DNA from: Azoarcus_F sp048158365
Lineage (GTDB): Bacteria > Pseudomonadota > Gammaproteobacteria > Burkholderiales > Rhodocyclaceae
Assembly (NCBI GenBank): GCA_048158365.1
Contig: JBLLNL010000004.1
Reading direction: 5' to 3' (one strand)
Length of the DNA stretch: 64,000 nt
In this document: piece after piece, positions 1 to 8,210 of the stretch
Numbering within the stretch: the stretch's first letter is position 1
How the letters are laid out: every line of letters starts with the position of its first letter
Position numbers and translations under genes: made by a program
Notes under the pieces: generated by a model
What the model was told of the DNA's origin: nothing
What the model saw: only the letters and a program-made list of their open reading frames with translations
The model's database searches: none

Positions 1-117
1 GCCAACGGGCACCCCGAATGGGAGGCGGACGTGCGGCGCACCTTTGCGCAACGCTGGATCGAGCGCGCCCAGCCCGGCTGGTGGGTGCAAGGCCCCGGCG
101 GCTGGGTACAGAAGTAA
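1..117 (+). CDS. 3' end of an unidentified gene (partial)
   Basis: An open frame enters from the left edge and ends at TAA (115-117). The 38 visible residues are rich in Trp and charged residues (ending GGWVQK). The stop overlaps the ATG of the exonuclease gene by one base, so the two are probably co-transcribed and translationally coupled. I do not recognise the family from this tail, so no function is assigned. Confidence 0.6.
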   Translation, partial: ANGHPEWEADVRRTFAQRWIERAQPGWWVQGPGGWVQK

Positions 118-896
118 TGACCGTCCTGGTATTCGACATCGAGACCGTTCCCGATGTCGCAGGCATCCGGGCGCTCAATCAGCTGCCGGCGGAACTGTCC
201 GACTTCGAGGTCGCCGAGTTCGCCTTTCAGCAACGCAGGGTCGCCAATGGCACGGATTTTCTGCCGCACACGCTGCAGCGCGTGGTCACGATCTCGTGCG
301 TACTGCGCGACGCTGGCCACTTCAGGGTGTTCTCGCTGTCCGAGCCGGACAGCGGCGAGGGCGAGATCATCCAGCGCTTCTTCGACGGCATTGAGCGTTA
401 CGCCCCGCAGATCGTGTCCTGGAACGGTGGCGGCTTCGATCTGCCGGTGCTGCATTACCGTGGGCTGATCCATGGCGTCAGCGCGCCGCGCTACTGGGAT
501 CTGGGCGACGGCGACTACAGCGATTCGCGCGACTACAAATGGAACAACTACATCAGCCGCTATCACAACCGGCATCTCGACCTGATGGACCTGCTGGCGC
601 TCTATCAACCCCGCGCCAATGCGCGGCTGGACGAGCTGGCGAAGCTGATGGGTTTTCCGGGCAAGCTCGGCATGGATGGCGGGGCAGTGTGGCAGGCCTG
701 GCAGGACGGTCGCATCGACGAGATCCGGGACTATTGCGAAACCGACGTCGTGAATACCTATCTGGTATACCTGGGCTTCCAGCGCATGCGCGGTCATATC
801 GACCGCGCCGGATTCGACGCCGAGATCGCGGAGGTTCGGCAGGCACTCGAGCGGATCGGGGCTGCACACTGGCGAGCCTACCTGGACGCGTGGTGA
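117..896 (+). CDS. Predicted 3'-5' exonuclease, PolB exonuclease-like
   Basis: A 259-aa protein resembling the exonuclease domain of family B DNA polymerases as a stand-alone enzyme. The three acidic exonuclease motifs are visible: Exo I as FDIETVP (residues 6-12), Exo II as WNGGGFDLPVL mid-protein, and Exo III as YCETDVVNTY near the C-terminus. These residues bind the two catalytic metals in DEDD nucleases. An in-frame start exists 99 nt upstream, but ATG 117 is preferred because it overlaps the stop of the preceding gene and starts directly at the Exo I strand. The cellular role is unknown; a DNA repair or RNA-processing function is inference. Confidence 0.85.
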   Translation: MTVLVFDIETVPDVAGIRALNQLPAELSDFEVAEFAFQQRRVANGTDFLPHTLQRVVTISCVLRDAGHFRVFSLSEPDSGEGEIIQRFFDGIERYAPQIVSWNGGGFDLPVLHYRGLIHGVSAPRYWDLGDGDYSDSRDYKWNNYISRYHNRHLDLMDLLALYQPRANARLDELAKLMGFPGKLGMDGGAVWQAWQDGRIDEIRDYCETDVVNTYLVYLGFQRMRGHIDRAGFDAEIAEVRQALERIGAAHWRAYLDAW

Positions 897-915
897 TGCA
901 GTGCGAAAAAAGGTT

Positions 916-943
916 TTGACAGTCTGCGCCGAATGATTATAAT
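916..943 (+). promoter_or_regulatory. σ70 promoter of tRNA-Val
   Basis: Consensus -35 TTGACA (916-921) and consensus -10 TATAAT (938-943) with a 16-bp spacer. A GC-rich discriminator follows, as is typical of stringently controlled stable-RNA promoters. The tRNA starts 15 nt after the -10 box. Confidence 0.92.
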
Positions 944-957
944 TCGCGGCTCTTAGC

Positions 958-1034
958 AGGCGCGTAGCTCAGTTGGTTAGAGCACCACCTTGACATGGTG
1001 GGGGTCGTTGGTTCGAATCCAATCGCGCCTACCA
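958..1034 (+). tRNA. tRNA-Val (GAC)
   Basis: A complete 77-nt cloverleaf: acceptor stem AGGCGCG/CGCGCCT, D-loop with AGTTGGTTA, anticodon stem CCACC/GGTGG around loop TTGACAT (anticodon GAC), T-loop GTTCGAATC, and encoded CCA at 1032-1034. It lies just upstream of the thrS leader, so thrS transcripts may begin at the tRNA promoter. Confidence 0.97.
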
Positions 1035-1052
1035 ACACCCTGGAGTAAAACG

Positions 1053-1085
1053 ATGTTTCGAACTACTACCGAAGCCGGAAACTGA
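1053..1085 (+). CDS. Putative Thr-rich leader peptide upstream of thrS
   Basis: A 10-codon ORF, MFRTTTEAGN, with GGAG (1042-1045) 7 nt before its ATG. Three consecutive threonine codons (ACT ACT ACC, 1062-1070) precede a factor-independent terminator and then the threonyl-tRNA synthetase gene. ACTACT (1062-1067) can pair with AGTAGT (1102-1107), and the SD segment TGGAG (1041-1045) with CTCCA (1109-1113) in a nested helix. CCGCA (1098-1102) can alternatively pair with TGCGG (1123-1127) in the terminator. This is the layout of a leader-peptide attenuator, inferred rather than proven. Confidence 0.55.
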   Translation: MFRTTTEAGN

Positions 1086-1119
1086 AGACGTCGGGCTCCG
1101 CAGTAGTGCTCCATTAAAA

Positions 1120-1146
1120 AAGTGCGGCTCCACCGCACTTTTTTTT
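1120..1146 (+). terminator. Factor-independent terminator or attenuator before thrS
   Basis: A perfect 8-bp stem AAGTGCGG (1120-1127)/CCGCACTT (1133-1140) with loop CTCCA, followed by an unbroken T run to 1146. It may simply end the tRNA-Val transcript, or act as a conditional terminator controlled by the Thr-codon leader. Confidence 0.88.
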
Positions 1147-1159
1147 CGTCTCCAGTTTC

Positions 1160-1165
1160 TATAAT
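1160..1165 (+). promoter_or_regulatory. Candidate -10 box of a thrS-proximal promoter
   Basis: TATAAT lies just past the terminator, but the matching -35 position falls in the terminator T-tract and is a poor match. If active, it would let thrS bypass the upstream terminator. Confidence 0.35.
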
Positions 1166-1224
1166 TTCGACCCGAACACCCTTATCCGACGACGACTCCC
1201 GCTCAATCGCATCGAGGCCAGGAA

Positions 1225-3144
1225 ATGCCCAATATCACCCTCCCCGACGGTTCCGTTCGCAGCTTCGACCAGGCGGTCACCGTCGCCGATGTGGCGGCGG
1301 CGATCGGGACCGGGCTGGCGAAGGCCGCACTGGCCGGCAAGGTCGGCGGTCGTCTGGTGGATCTGTCCCATCGCATCGACGACGATGCGACGCTCGCGAT
1401 CGTGACCGACAGGAATCCCGAAGGTCTGGAGATCATCCGGCATTCCACCGCTCACCTGCTCGCGCATGCGGTCAAGCAACTGTTTCCGGATGCGCAGGTG
1501 ACGATCGGTCCGGTGATCGAGAACGGCTTCTACTACGATTTCGCGTACAAGCGTCCCTTCACGCCGGAGGATCTGGCGCAGATCGAGGTGCGCATGGCCG
1601 AACTGGCCAAGGCCGACATTCCGGTCGGGCGCGAAGTTTGGGCTCGTGACGACGCGGTCGAGTTCTTCAAGGCGCAGGGCGAGCATTACAAGGCCGAGAT
1701 CATCGCGTCCATTCCGGCGGCCGAGGACGTGTCGCTCTATCGCCAGGGCGATTTCATCGACCTGTGTCGCGGACCGCACGCGCCCTCCACCGGCAAGCTG
1801 AAGGTGTTCAAGCTGACCAAACTCGCCGGCGCGTACTGGCGCGGCGACTCGAAGAACGAGATGCTGCAGCGCATCTACGGCACCGCCTGGGCCCGCAAGG
1901 AGGAACTGGCGGCGCACCTGCACATGCTCGAGGAGGCGGAGAAGCGCGATCACCGCAAACTCGGTCAGCAACTCGGTTTCTTCCATTTCCAGGAGAACGC
2001 GCCGGGAGCGGTGTTCTGGCATCCGAAGGGCTGGACCCTGTTCCAGTCGCTGATCAACTACATGAGGATGCGCCAGGACGCGGCCGGTTACGTGGAGGTC
2101 AATACGCCGGACGTCATGGATCGCGGCCTGTGGGAAACCTCCGGTCACTGGCAGAACTACCGTCAGAACATGTTCACCACGCAGACCGAGGACGAGCGGG
2201 TGTTCGCGCTCAAACCGATGAACTGCCCCGGTGCGGTGTCGATGTTCGCGACCGGGCTGAAGAGTTACCGCGACCTGCCGTTGCGCATGGCCGAGTTCGG
2301 CAAGGTGCACCGTTACGAGCCGTCCGGCGCGCTGCACGGGCTGATGCGGGTGCGCCACTTCACCCAGGACGATGCGCATATCTTCTGCACCGAGCAGCAG
2401 ATGCAGCAGGAATGCACCGACGTGGTCGCCCTGATCCTGGACATCTACAAGGACTTCGGCTTCGACAACGTGCGCATCAAGCTGTCTACCCGGCCGGACA
2501 ACCGGATCGGCAGCGACGAAATCTGGGACAGACTCGAAGGCGCGCTGGCTGCGGCGCTCGACCACATGGGCATGGCCTATGAACTCTTCCCCGGTGAGGG
2601 CGCGTTCTACGGACCCAAGCTCGAATTCGTGCTGCGCGACGCGATCGGTCGTGACTGGCAGTGCGGCACGCTGCAGGTGGACATGAACCTGCCGGAACGC
2701 TTTGACATCACCTATGTCGCCGAGGACAACACCCGAAAGCGTCCGGTGATGCTGCACCGCGCGCTGTTCGGCTCGCTCGAGCGCTTCGCCGGCATTCTGC
2801 TCGAGCATCATGCCGGTGCCTTGCCCCTGTGGCTTGCGCCGGTCCATGCGGTCGTGCTGAACATCTCGGAGGGTCAGTCCGAGTATGCGCTCAGCGTGGC
2901 CGCGACCCTGAAGAAAGCCGGCTTCCGCGTGGATGCCGATTTGCGAAACGAAAAGATAAACTATAAAATCCGCGAGCACAGCGTGCACAAGCTTCCCTAT
3001 CAGCTCGTCATCGGCGAGAAGGAAAAGGACGCAGGGCTTGTCGCAGTGCGCGCGCGGGGCGGCCAAGACCTTGGCCAGATGTCCCTCGATACGTTGATCG
3101 AGCGCTGGCGTCGGGAAATCGACGCGAAGAGCGGCTCGCTCTGA
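1225..3144 (+). CDS. thrS: Threonyl-tRNA synthetase
   Basis: A 639-aa class II synthetase that charges tRNA-Thr with threonine in the cytoplasm. Order: TGS domain (about 1-60); editing domain with the HSTAH motif (H73 and H77, matching the E. coli editing histidines) and CRGPH; catalytic core with MNCPG (zinc Cys), RYEPSGALHGLMRVR (motif 2), DDAHIFC (zinc His) and HRALFGS (motif 3, zinc His); C-terminal anticodon-binding domain. Full length for the family. The start is supported by AGGAA before ATG 1225. infC follows within 30 nt. Upstream lie a Thr-codon leader and a terminator, suggesting control by charged tRNA-Thr. Confidence 0.97.
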   Translation: MPNITLPDGSVRSFDQAVTVADVAAAIGTGLAKAALAGKVGGRLVDLSHRIDDDATLAIVTDRNPEGLEIIRHSTAHLLAHAVKQLFPDAQVTIGPVIENGFYYDFAYKRPFTPEDLAQIEVRMAELAKADIPVGREVWARDDAVEFFKAQGEHYKAEIIASIPAAEDVSLYRQGDFIDLCRGPHAPSTGKLKVFKLTKLAGAYWRGDSKNEMLQRIYGTAWARKEELAAHLHMLEEAEKRDHRKLGQQLGFFHFQENAPGAVFWHPKGWTLFQSLINYMRMRQDAAGYVEVNTPDVMDRGLWETSGHWQNYRQNMFTTQTEDERVFALKPMNCPGAVSMFATGLKSYRDLPLRMAEFGKVHRYEPSGALHGLMRVRHFTQDDAHIFCTEQQMQQECTDVVALILDIYKDFGFDNVRIKLSTRPDNRIGSDEIWDRLEGALAAALDHMGMAYELFPGEGAFYGPKLEFVLRDAIGRDWQCGTLQVDMNLPERFDITYVAEDNTRKRPVMLHRALFGSLERFAGILLEHHAGALPLWLAPVHAVVLNISEGQSEYALSVAATLKKAGFRVDADLRNEKINYKIREHSVHKLPYQLVIGEKEKDAGLVAVRARGGQDLGQMSLDTLIERWRREIDAKSGSL

Positions 3145-3170
3145 TTTTTTGGAATTCATGGAGAGGAACC

Positions 3171-3692
3171 ATCGCTCAAGATAAGAAGCAGCGCGTCAAT
3201 GGCGAGATAAACGCGCCTGAAGTCCGGTTGGTAGCTGATGACGGCGAGCAACTCGGCATCGTGTCCCTGAATGCGGCGCTCGGCATCGCTGAAGAGGCCG
3301 GTCTGGATCTGGTCGAGATCGCGCCGATGGCCCAGCCGCCGGTCTGCAAAGTGATGGACTTCGGCAAGTTCAAGTATCAGGAGCAGAAGAAGGCTCACGA
3401 AGCCAAGTCCAAGCAGAAGCAGGTGCAGGTCAAGGAAGTCAAGCTGCGTCCAGGCACCGACGAGAACGACTACCAGATCAAGCTTCGCAACCTCAGGCGC
3501 TTCCTGATCGAGGGTGACAAGGCCAAGGTGACCCTGCGGTTCCGTGGCCGCGAGATGGCGCATCAGGAGATCGGGATGCGGCAGCTCGAGCGGATCAAGG
3601 CGGACATCGACGACATCGCGATGGTCGAGCAGATGCCCAAGATGGAAGGGCGGCAGATGGTCATGGTGATCGGCCCGCGCAAGACGCGCTGA
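3171..3692 (+). CDS. infC: Translation initiation factor IF-3
   Basis: A 173-aa protein that binds the 30S subunit and checks start-codon and initiator-tRNA pairing. The N-domain has VNGEINAPEVRLV and PPVCKVMDFGKF; a lysine-rich linker leads to the C-domain, which ends VIGPRKTR. The best start is ATC at 3171 with a GAGAGGA ribosome site (3161-3167); the next candidate, TTG 3228, would remove conserved N-terminal residues. A non-AUG start is known for E. coli infC (AUU), where IF-3 represses its own translation, and the same control is likely here. It lies 26 nt after thrS. Confidence 0.93.
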   Translation: MAQDKKQRVNGEINAPEVRLVADDGEQLGIVSLNAALGIAEEAGLDLVEIAPMAQPPVCKVMDFGKFKYQEQKKAHEAKSKQKQVQVKEVKLRPGTDENDYQIKLRNLRRFLIEGDKAKVTLRFRGREMAHQEIGMRQLERIKADIDDIAMVEQMPKMEGRQMVMVIGPRKTR

Positions 3693-3706
3693 TCGCCGGA
3701 AGGTTT

Positions 3707-3764
3707 CGAGCGCCGTGTTCGGAATGAACCCGGCGCTCGAAGACCGGCGCGACGGATGCGCCGG
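3707..3764 (+). promoter_or_regulatory. Structured leader between infC and rpmI, candidate L20 autoregulatory RNA
   Basis: Two strong hairpins sit in the infC–rpmI gap. The first has a perfect 9-bp stem (3707-3715/3731-3739) extended inward by GTTC/GAAC (3717-3720/3726-3729). The second has a 7-bp stem CCGGCGC/GCGCCGG (3744-3750/3758-3764). Neither is followed by a T run, so they are not intrinsic terminators. In E. coli, L20 binds RNA in this same gap to repress rpmI-rplT; assigning that role here is inference from position. Confidence 0.55.
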
Positions 3765-3839
3765 AATACAAGTGGTGTCGGGTGTCAAATGCGCCGTGTG
3801 TGGCGCTACCTGACGGCATGCATAAAACAGGAGTTGGAA

Positions 3840-4037
3840 ATGCCTAAGATGAAGACCAAGAGCGGAGCCGCGAAGCGGTTCAAAGTCCGCGCAAGCGGGG
3901 GGATCAAGCGGTCCCAGGCGTTCAAGCGCCACATCCTGACCAAGAAGTCGACCAAGACCAAGCGCCAGCTGCGCGGCATGACCGAAGTTCATGCCGCGGA
4001 TCAGAAGCTGATTCGCGCCATGTTGCCTTACGCTTGA
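3840..4037 (+). CDS. rpmI: 50S ribosomal protein bL35
   Basis: A 65-aa basic protein beginning MPKMKTKSGAAKRFKVRASG and ending with a conserved region rich in KSTKTKRQLRG, typical of bL35. The start is ATG 3840 with AGGAG (3829-3833) upstream; a longer in-frame start at 3756 would run into the structured leader and is rejected. It is part of the large ribosomal subunit and lies 12 nt before rplT, so the two are translated from one mRNA. Confidence 0.97.
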   Translation: MPKMKTKSGAAKRFKVRASGGIKRSQAFKRHILTKKSTKTKRQLRGMTEVHAADQKLIRAMLPYA

Positions 4038-4049
4038 TAGGAGACCGCA

Positions 4050-4409
4050 ATGCCCAGAGTAAAACGTGGTGTAACCGCGCGCGCGCGGCACAAGAAAGTC
4101 CTCGATCAGGCCAAGGGATACCGCGGCCGTCGCAAGAACGTCTACCGCATCGCCAAGCAGGCGGTGATGAAGGCCGGTCAGTACGCCTACCGTGACCGCC
4201 GTCAGCGCAAGCGTCAGTTCCGCTCCTTGTGGATCGCGCGTATCAACGCGGCGGCCCGTGAAGTCGGTCTGACCTACAGCACCTTCATGAACGGCCTCAA
4301 GAAGGCCGCAATCGAAGTCGACCGCAAGGTCCTGGCCGATCTGGCCGTCTTCGACAAACCCGCCTTTGCCGCGCTCGCGGACCAGGCCCGGGCCAAACTC
4401 GCCGCCTGA
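4050..4409 (+). CDS. rplT: 50S ribosomal protein bL20
   Basis: A 119-aa protein starting MPRVKRGVTARARHKKVLDQ with the family's basic N-terminal extension and globular C-domain (SRxxAAREVGLTYS-like region). It is needed for early 50S assembly and, in well-studied relatives, represses the rpmI-rplT mRNA. AGGAG lies upstream of the start, and a strong terminator follows at 4427-4453. Confidence 0.97.
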   Translation: MPRVKRGVTARARHKKVLDQAKGYRGRRKNVYRIAKQAVMKAGQYAYRDRRQRKRQFRSLWIARINAAAREVGLTYSTFMNGLKKAAIEVDRKVLADLAVFDKPAFAALADQARAKLAA

Positions 4410-4426
4410 TTCAGCGCGGCACAAAG

Positions 4427-4453
4427 AAAGGAGGCCTGGCCTCCTTTTTTTTT
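4427..4453 (+). terminator. Terminator between rplT and pheS
   Basis: An 8-bp stem AAAGGAGG/CCTCCTTT with loop CCTGG, ending in nine Ts. It separates the ribosomal protein genes from pheST. E. coli has a Phe-codon leader (pheM) at this place, but no short Phe-rich ORF is visible in the 60-nt gap here. Confidence 0.88.
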
Positions 4454-4469
4454 CTGAACGCTCAGGCGT

Positions 4470-5507
4470 ATGAACATGGACAAGCTCGAACAAATAGTCG
4501 AAGAGGCGCAGGCGGCTTTCGCCGCGGTGTCGGATGCCGCCCAGCTGGAGCAGGTGAAGGCCCGTTTTCTCGGGAAGACCGGCTCTCTGACCGAACGGCT
4601 CAAGACGCTTGGCAAGCTGCCGCCGGACGAGCGCCGGACCGCCGGCGCGGAGATCAACCGCGCGAAGAGCGCAGTCGAGGCGGCGCTCGAGGCACGGCGC
4701 GAGGCGCTGCGCGAGGCGCGTCTGCTGTCGCAGCTCGCGGCCGAATCACTCGATGTGACGCTGCCGGGACGTGGCGCCGGGCAGGGCGGGCTGCATCCGG
4801 TCACGCTGACGCTCGAACGACTCGAGGCGCTGTTCCGGTCGATCGGCTTCATCGTCGCCGACGGCCCCGAGATCGAGACCGACTGGCACAACTTCACCGC
4901 GCTGAACACGCCCGACAACCACCCGGCGCGCTCCATGCACGACACCTTCTATCTGGAAGGGCGTGAGGATGTGCTGCTGCGCACGCACACCAGTCCGGTG
5001 CAGATCCGCTCGATGCTGGCACATGTGGCGCGCCATGCCGGGGCCGCGACGATGCCCGACGTACGGGTGATCGCACCCGGACGGGTCTATCGGGTCGATT
5101 CCGATGCCACGCATTCGCCGATGTTTCATCAGGTGGAAGGCCTGTGGGTCGGCGAAAGCGTCAGCTTCGCTGATCTGAAAGGCGTCGTGGCCGACTTCCT
5201 GCGCAAGTTCTTCGAGTCCGACGATCTGCAGGTGCGCTTCAGGCCGTCGTTCTTCCCGTTCACAGAGCCGAGCGCCGAGATCGACGTGGCCTTCATGAGT
5301 GGTGCGCTCGAAGGGCGCTGGCTGGAGATCGCGGGTTGCGGCATGGTGCATCCGAACGTGCTGCGCTTCGGCGGAATCGATCCGGAGCGCTACACCGGGT
5401 TTGCGTTCGGCATGGGGCTGGACCGGCTGGCGATGCTGCGTTACGGCGTCAACGATCTGCGTCTGTTCTTCGACAACGATCTGCGCTTCTTGAGCCAATT
5501 CAGGTAG
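4470..5507 (+). CDS. pheS: Phenylalanyl-tRNA synthetase alpha subunit
   Basis: A 345-aa catalytic subunit of the α2β2 class II synthetase. The N-terminal coiled coil (about 1-90) binds tRNA-Phe. The core has TDWHNFTALNTP, DTFYL, HTSPVQIRSM, RVYRVDSDATHSPMFHQVEG (motif 2 region) and GFAFGMGLDRLAMLRYG (motif 3). A second Met two codons in (4476) is an alternative start. pheT begins 6 nt after the stop. Confidence 0.97.
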   Translation: MNMDKLEQIVEEAQAAFAAVSDAAQLEQVKARFLGKTGSLTERLKTLGKLPPDERRTAGAEINRAKSAVEAALEARREALREARLLSQLAAESLDVTLPGRGAGQGGLHPVTLTLERLEALFRSIGFIVADGPEIETDWHNFTALNTPDNHPARSMHDTFYLEGREDVLLRTHTSPVQIRSMLAHVARHAGAATMPDVRVIAPGRVYRVDSDATHSPMFHQVEGLWVGESVSFADLKGVVADFLRKFFESDDLQVRFRPSFFPFTEPSAEIDVAFMSGALEGRWLEIAGCGMVHPNVLRFGGIDPERYTGFAFGMGLDRLAMLRYGVNDLRLFFDNDLRFLSQFR

Positions 5508-5513
5508 ACGATC

Positions 5514-7892
5514 ATGCAATTTAGTGAACTCTGGCTGCGGAGCGTGTGCGATCCGCAGATCGATTCCGACGAACTCGGTCATCGATTGACGATGGCCGGC
5601 CTGGAAGTCGAGGAATGCGAGGCGGTCGCGCCGCCGTTCGCCGGCATCGTGGTGGCCGAGATCCTGGCCACCGAACCCCACCCGAACGCCGACAAGCTCA
5701 AGGTCTGCCGGGTCGACGCGGGCCATGGTGAGCGGCTGCAGATCGTGTGCGGCGCACCGAACGCGGCCGTCGGCATGAAGGTGCCGCTCGCGAAGGTCGG
5801 CGCGCAATTGCCCGGGCTGGAGATCAAGGCGGCGAAGCTGCGCGGGGTGGAATCGTGCGGCATGCTGTGCTCTGCACGCGAGCTGGGTCTGTCCGACGAC
5901 CACAGTGGCCTGCTATCGCTGCCAGCCGATTTCGCGCTCGGCGCCGACGTGCGCGAACTGCTCGCGCTGGACGATCGCAAGATCACGATCAAGCTGACCC
6001 CGAACCGCGCGGACTGTCTCAGCATTGTCGGCATCGCACGCGAACTGGCGGCGCTGACGGGCGCCCAGCTGACCCTGCCCGGGATCGACGCGGTCGCGCC
6101 GGAAATCGACGACCGCCGGGACATCGTGCTCGATGCGCCGGCGGCCTGTCCGCGTTACTGCGGCAGGATCGTGCGTGGCGTGAACGCGCGCGCGCCCAGC
6201 CCGGACTGGATGCGGCAGCGGCTGGAGCGGTGCGGCGTGCGCCCGATCAGCGCACTGGTCGATGTGACCAACTACGTGATGCTGGAACTCGGTCAGCCGC
6301 TGCATGTGTTCGACGACGGGAAGCTGTCCGGTGCGATCCATGTGCGTTTCCCGACTGCGGGCGAGTCGGTGTTGCTGCTCAACGAGCAGACCGTCGAGCC
6401 ATCGACCGATACGCTGCTCATCGCGGACGAGGCGCGTGCGCTGGCGCTGGCCGGCATCATGGGCGGCGAGGAATCCGGCGTCACGCTGGACTCGACCGAC
6501 GTGTTTCTGGAGAGCGCGTTCTTCTCGCCCGATGCGATCGCCGGCCGGGCGCGCCAGTATGGCTTTGGCTCGGATGCGTCGCACCGCTTCGAGCGCGGCG
6601 TCGACTTCGAACTCGCCACCCGCGCCATCGAACGCGCGACCCGCCTCATCCTCGACATCTGCGGCGGCAAGGCGGGGCCGGTCGTCGAGGCGCTGGATGC
6701 GGCTCATCTGCCGGCCCGTGAGCCGGTGCGGGTGCGCCCCGGGCGTGTCCGGCGGGTGCTCGGTGTCGCGTTGACCGATGCACACATGATCGAACTGCTC
6801 GAAAGCGTGCAACTCGAGGTGCGGCGCGACGGTGAGGACCTGGTGGTCGTGCCGCCTTCGTTCCGTTTCGATATCGTGATCGAGGAGGACCTGATCGAGG
6901 AGATCGTGCGCCTGCACGGATACGACGCGGTGCCCGCGCTGGTGCCGCGTGGCCGCCTGGAGATGCTCGAGCGGCCGGAGACTTCGCGTCCGATCCATGA
7001 TGTGCGCAGATTGCTGGCCGATCGGGATTATCAGGAAGTCATCAACTACGCATTCGTCGACGAGGCGTGGGAGCGCGACCTGTGCGGGAACAGCCAGCCT
7101 ATCCGCCTGGCCAATCCGATCGCGAGCCAGATGAGTGTGATGCGTTCGAGTCTGATTCCCGGCCTGGTCGCCAGCCTGGTCGCCAATCGCAAGCGCCAGC
7201 ACGCGCGTGTGCGACTGTTCGAGACCGGGCGTTGCTTCGAGACCAAGGCAGACGGCGAACCGGTGGCCGGGTTCCGGCAGCCGGTGCGTCTGGCGGCGCT
7301 GGCGGCGGGCGGCGTGGTCGCCGAGCAGTGGGGGGCGCCCGCGCGTGCGGTCGATTTCTTCGACGTGAAGGGTGACCTGGAGGCGGCTTTCGCGCCGCTG
7401 GCACTCGGCTTCGAGGTGCTTGCCCATCCGGCATTGCACCCGGGGCGCAGCGCGTCGATCAGGCTGCGGGGTCGGCATGTCGGCGTGATCGGCCAGCTGC
7501 ATCCGGTGTGGGTCGAGCGCTATGAGCTCGGGACGGCACCGGTCGTGTTCGAGGTCGATCTGGACGTGCTGGAGCAGCGCGAGATGCCGCAATACGCCGA
7601 GGTTTCGCGTTTTCCGATCGTCGCGCGCGACCTCGCGCTGATCGTCGATCAGGAGGTCAGCGCGACGCGGGTTCAACAGGTGCTGTCGGGCGGCGCGCCC
7701 GCCATCGTGCGGTCGATCGAGTTGTTCGATGTCTACGATGGTAAGGGCATCGAAACGGAGAAAAGGAGTCTTGCATTCAGGGTCTTGATGCAAGATACTC
7801 AACGAACGCTTGAAGATGCCGAGGTTGATGCAGCGGTCGCGGCGATTGTGAAAATGGCCGAAAGCACCCTTGGTGCCCGGCTACGTGGATAG
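5514..7892 (+). CDS. pheT: Phenylalanyl-tRNA synthetase beta subunit
   Basis: A 792-aa structural, tRNA-binding and editing subunit. The N-terminal EMAP/OB-type tRNA-binding domain (about 40-150, with HPNADKLKVCRVD) is followed by the B3/B4 editing region (RCGVRPISALVDVTNYVMLE), B5, the inactive synthetase-like domain and a C-terminal FDX-ACB anticodon-binding domain (FPIVARDLALIVD). Length is typical. ihfA starts 6 nt after the stop, as in many proteobacteria. Confidence 0.97.
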   Translation: MQFSELWLRSVCDPQIDSDELGHRLTMAGLEVEECEAVAPPFAGIVVAEILATEPHPNADKLKVCRVDAGHGERLQIVCGAPNAAVGMKVPLAKVGAQLPGLEIKAAKLRGVESCGMLCSARELGLSDDHSGLLSLPADFALGADVRELLALDDRKITIKLTPNRADCLSIVGIARELAALTGAQLTLPGIDAVAPEIDDRRDIVLDAPAACPRYCGRIVRGVNARAPSPDWMRQRLERCGVRPISALVDVTNYVMLELGQPLHVFDDGKLSGAIHVRFPTAGESVLLLNEQTVEPSTDTLLIADEARALALAGIMGGEESGVTLDSTDVFLESAFFSPDAIAGRARQYGFGSDASHRFERGVDFELATRAIERATRLILDICGGKAGPVVEALDAAHLPAREPVRVRPGRVRRVLGVALTDAHMIELLESVQLEVRRDGEDLVVVPPSFRFDIVIEEDLIEEIVRLHGYDAVPALVPRGRLEMLERPETSRPIHDVRRLLADRDYQEVINYAFVDEAWERDLCGNSQPIRLANPIASQMSVMRSSLIPGLVASLVANRKRQHARVRLFETGRCFETKADGEPVAGFRQPVRLAALAAGGVVAEQWGAPARAVDFFDVKGDLEAAFAPLALGFEVLAHPALHPGRSASIRLRGRHVGVIGQLHPVWVERYELGTAPVVFEVDLDVLEQREMPQYAEVSRFPIVARDLALIVDQEVSATRVQQVLSGGAPAIVRSIELFDVYDGKGIETEKRSLAFRVLMQDTQRTLEDAEVDAAVAAIVKMAESTLGARLRG

Positions 7893-7898
7893 TGTGAA

Positions 7899-8210
7899 AT
7901 GAACGTGACCCTGACCAAGGCTGAGCTGGCCGATCTGTTGTTCGAGCGTGTCGGGCTCAACAAGCGTGAAGCCAAGGACATGGTGGAAGGCTTCTTCGAG
8001 GAGATCCGGCAGGCGTTGGAGCGGGGCGAGTGCGTAAAGCTGTCCGGATTCGGCAACTTCCAGCTCCGTGACAAACCCCAGCGCCCGGGTCGGAACCCGA
8101 AAACCGGTGAGGAGATCCCGATTTCCGCACGCAGGGTGGTGACTTTTCATGCCAGCCAGAAGCTGAAGGCCGCCGTGGAGCAATTGAGCGATGCAAGCAA
8201 GCAACCCTGA
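7899..8210 (+). CDS. ihfA: Integration host factor alpha subunit
   Basis: A 103-aa HU/IHF-family DNA-bending protein. It has MTVTKAEL-like opening (MNVTLTKAELADLLFE), the GFGNFQLRDKPQRPGRNPKTGE β-arm whose proline intercalates into DNA, and ISARRVVTFHASQKLK at the end. IHF bends DNA to help σ54 promoters, relevant to the flagellar promoters in this window. It overlaps the next gene by 20 nt. Confidence 0.95.
   Translation: MNVTLTKAELADLLFERVGLNKREAKDMVEGFFEEIRQALERGECVKLSGFGNFQLRDKPQRPGRNPKTGEEIPISARRVVTFHASQKLKAAVEQLSDASKQP

Noticed and set aside
1159..3159. A 666-codon open frame antisense to thrS and similar long antisense frames (e.g. opposite pheT, tgpA, parC)
   Set aside because: High-GC coding DNA leaves long open antisense frames; none has a ribosome site, conserved motifs or protein-like composition, and the sense genes are well supported.
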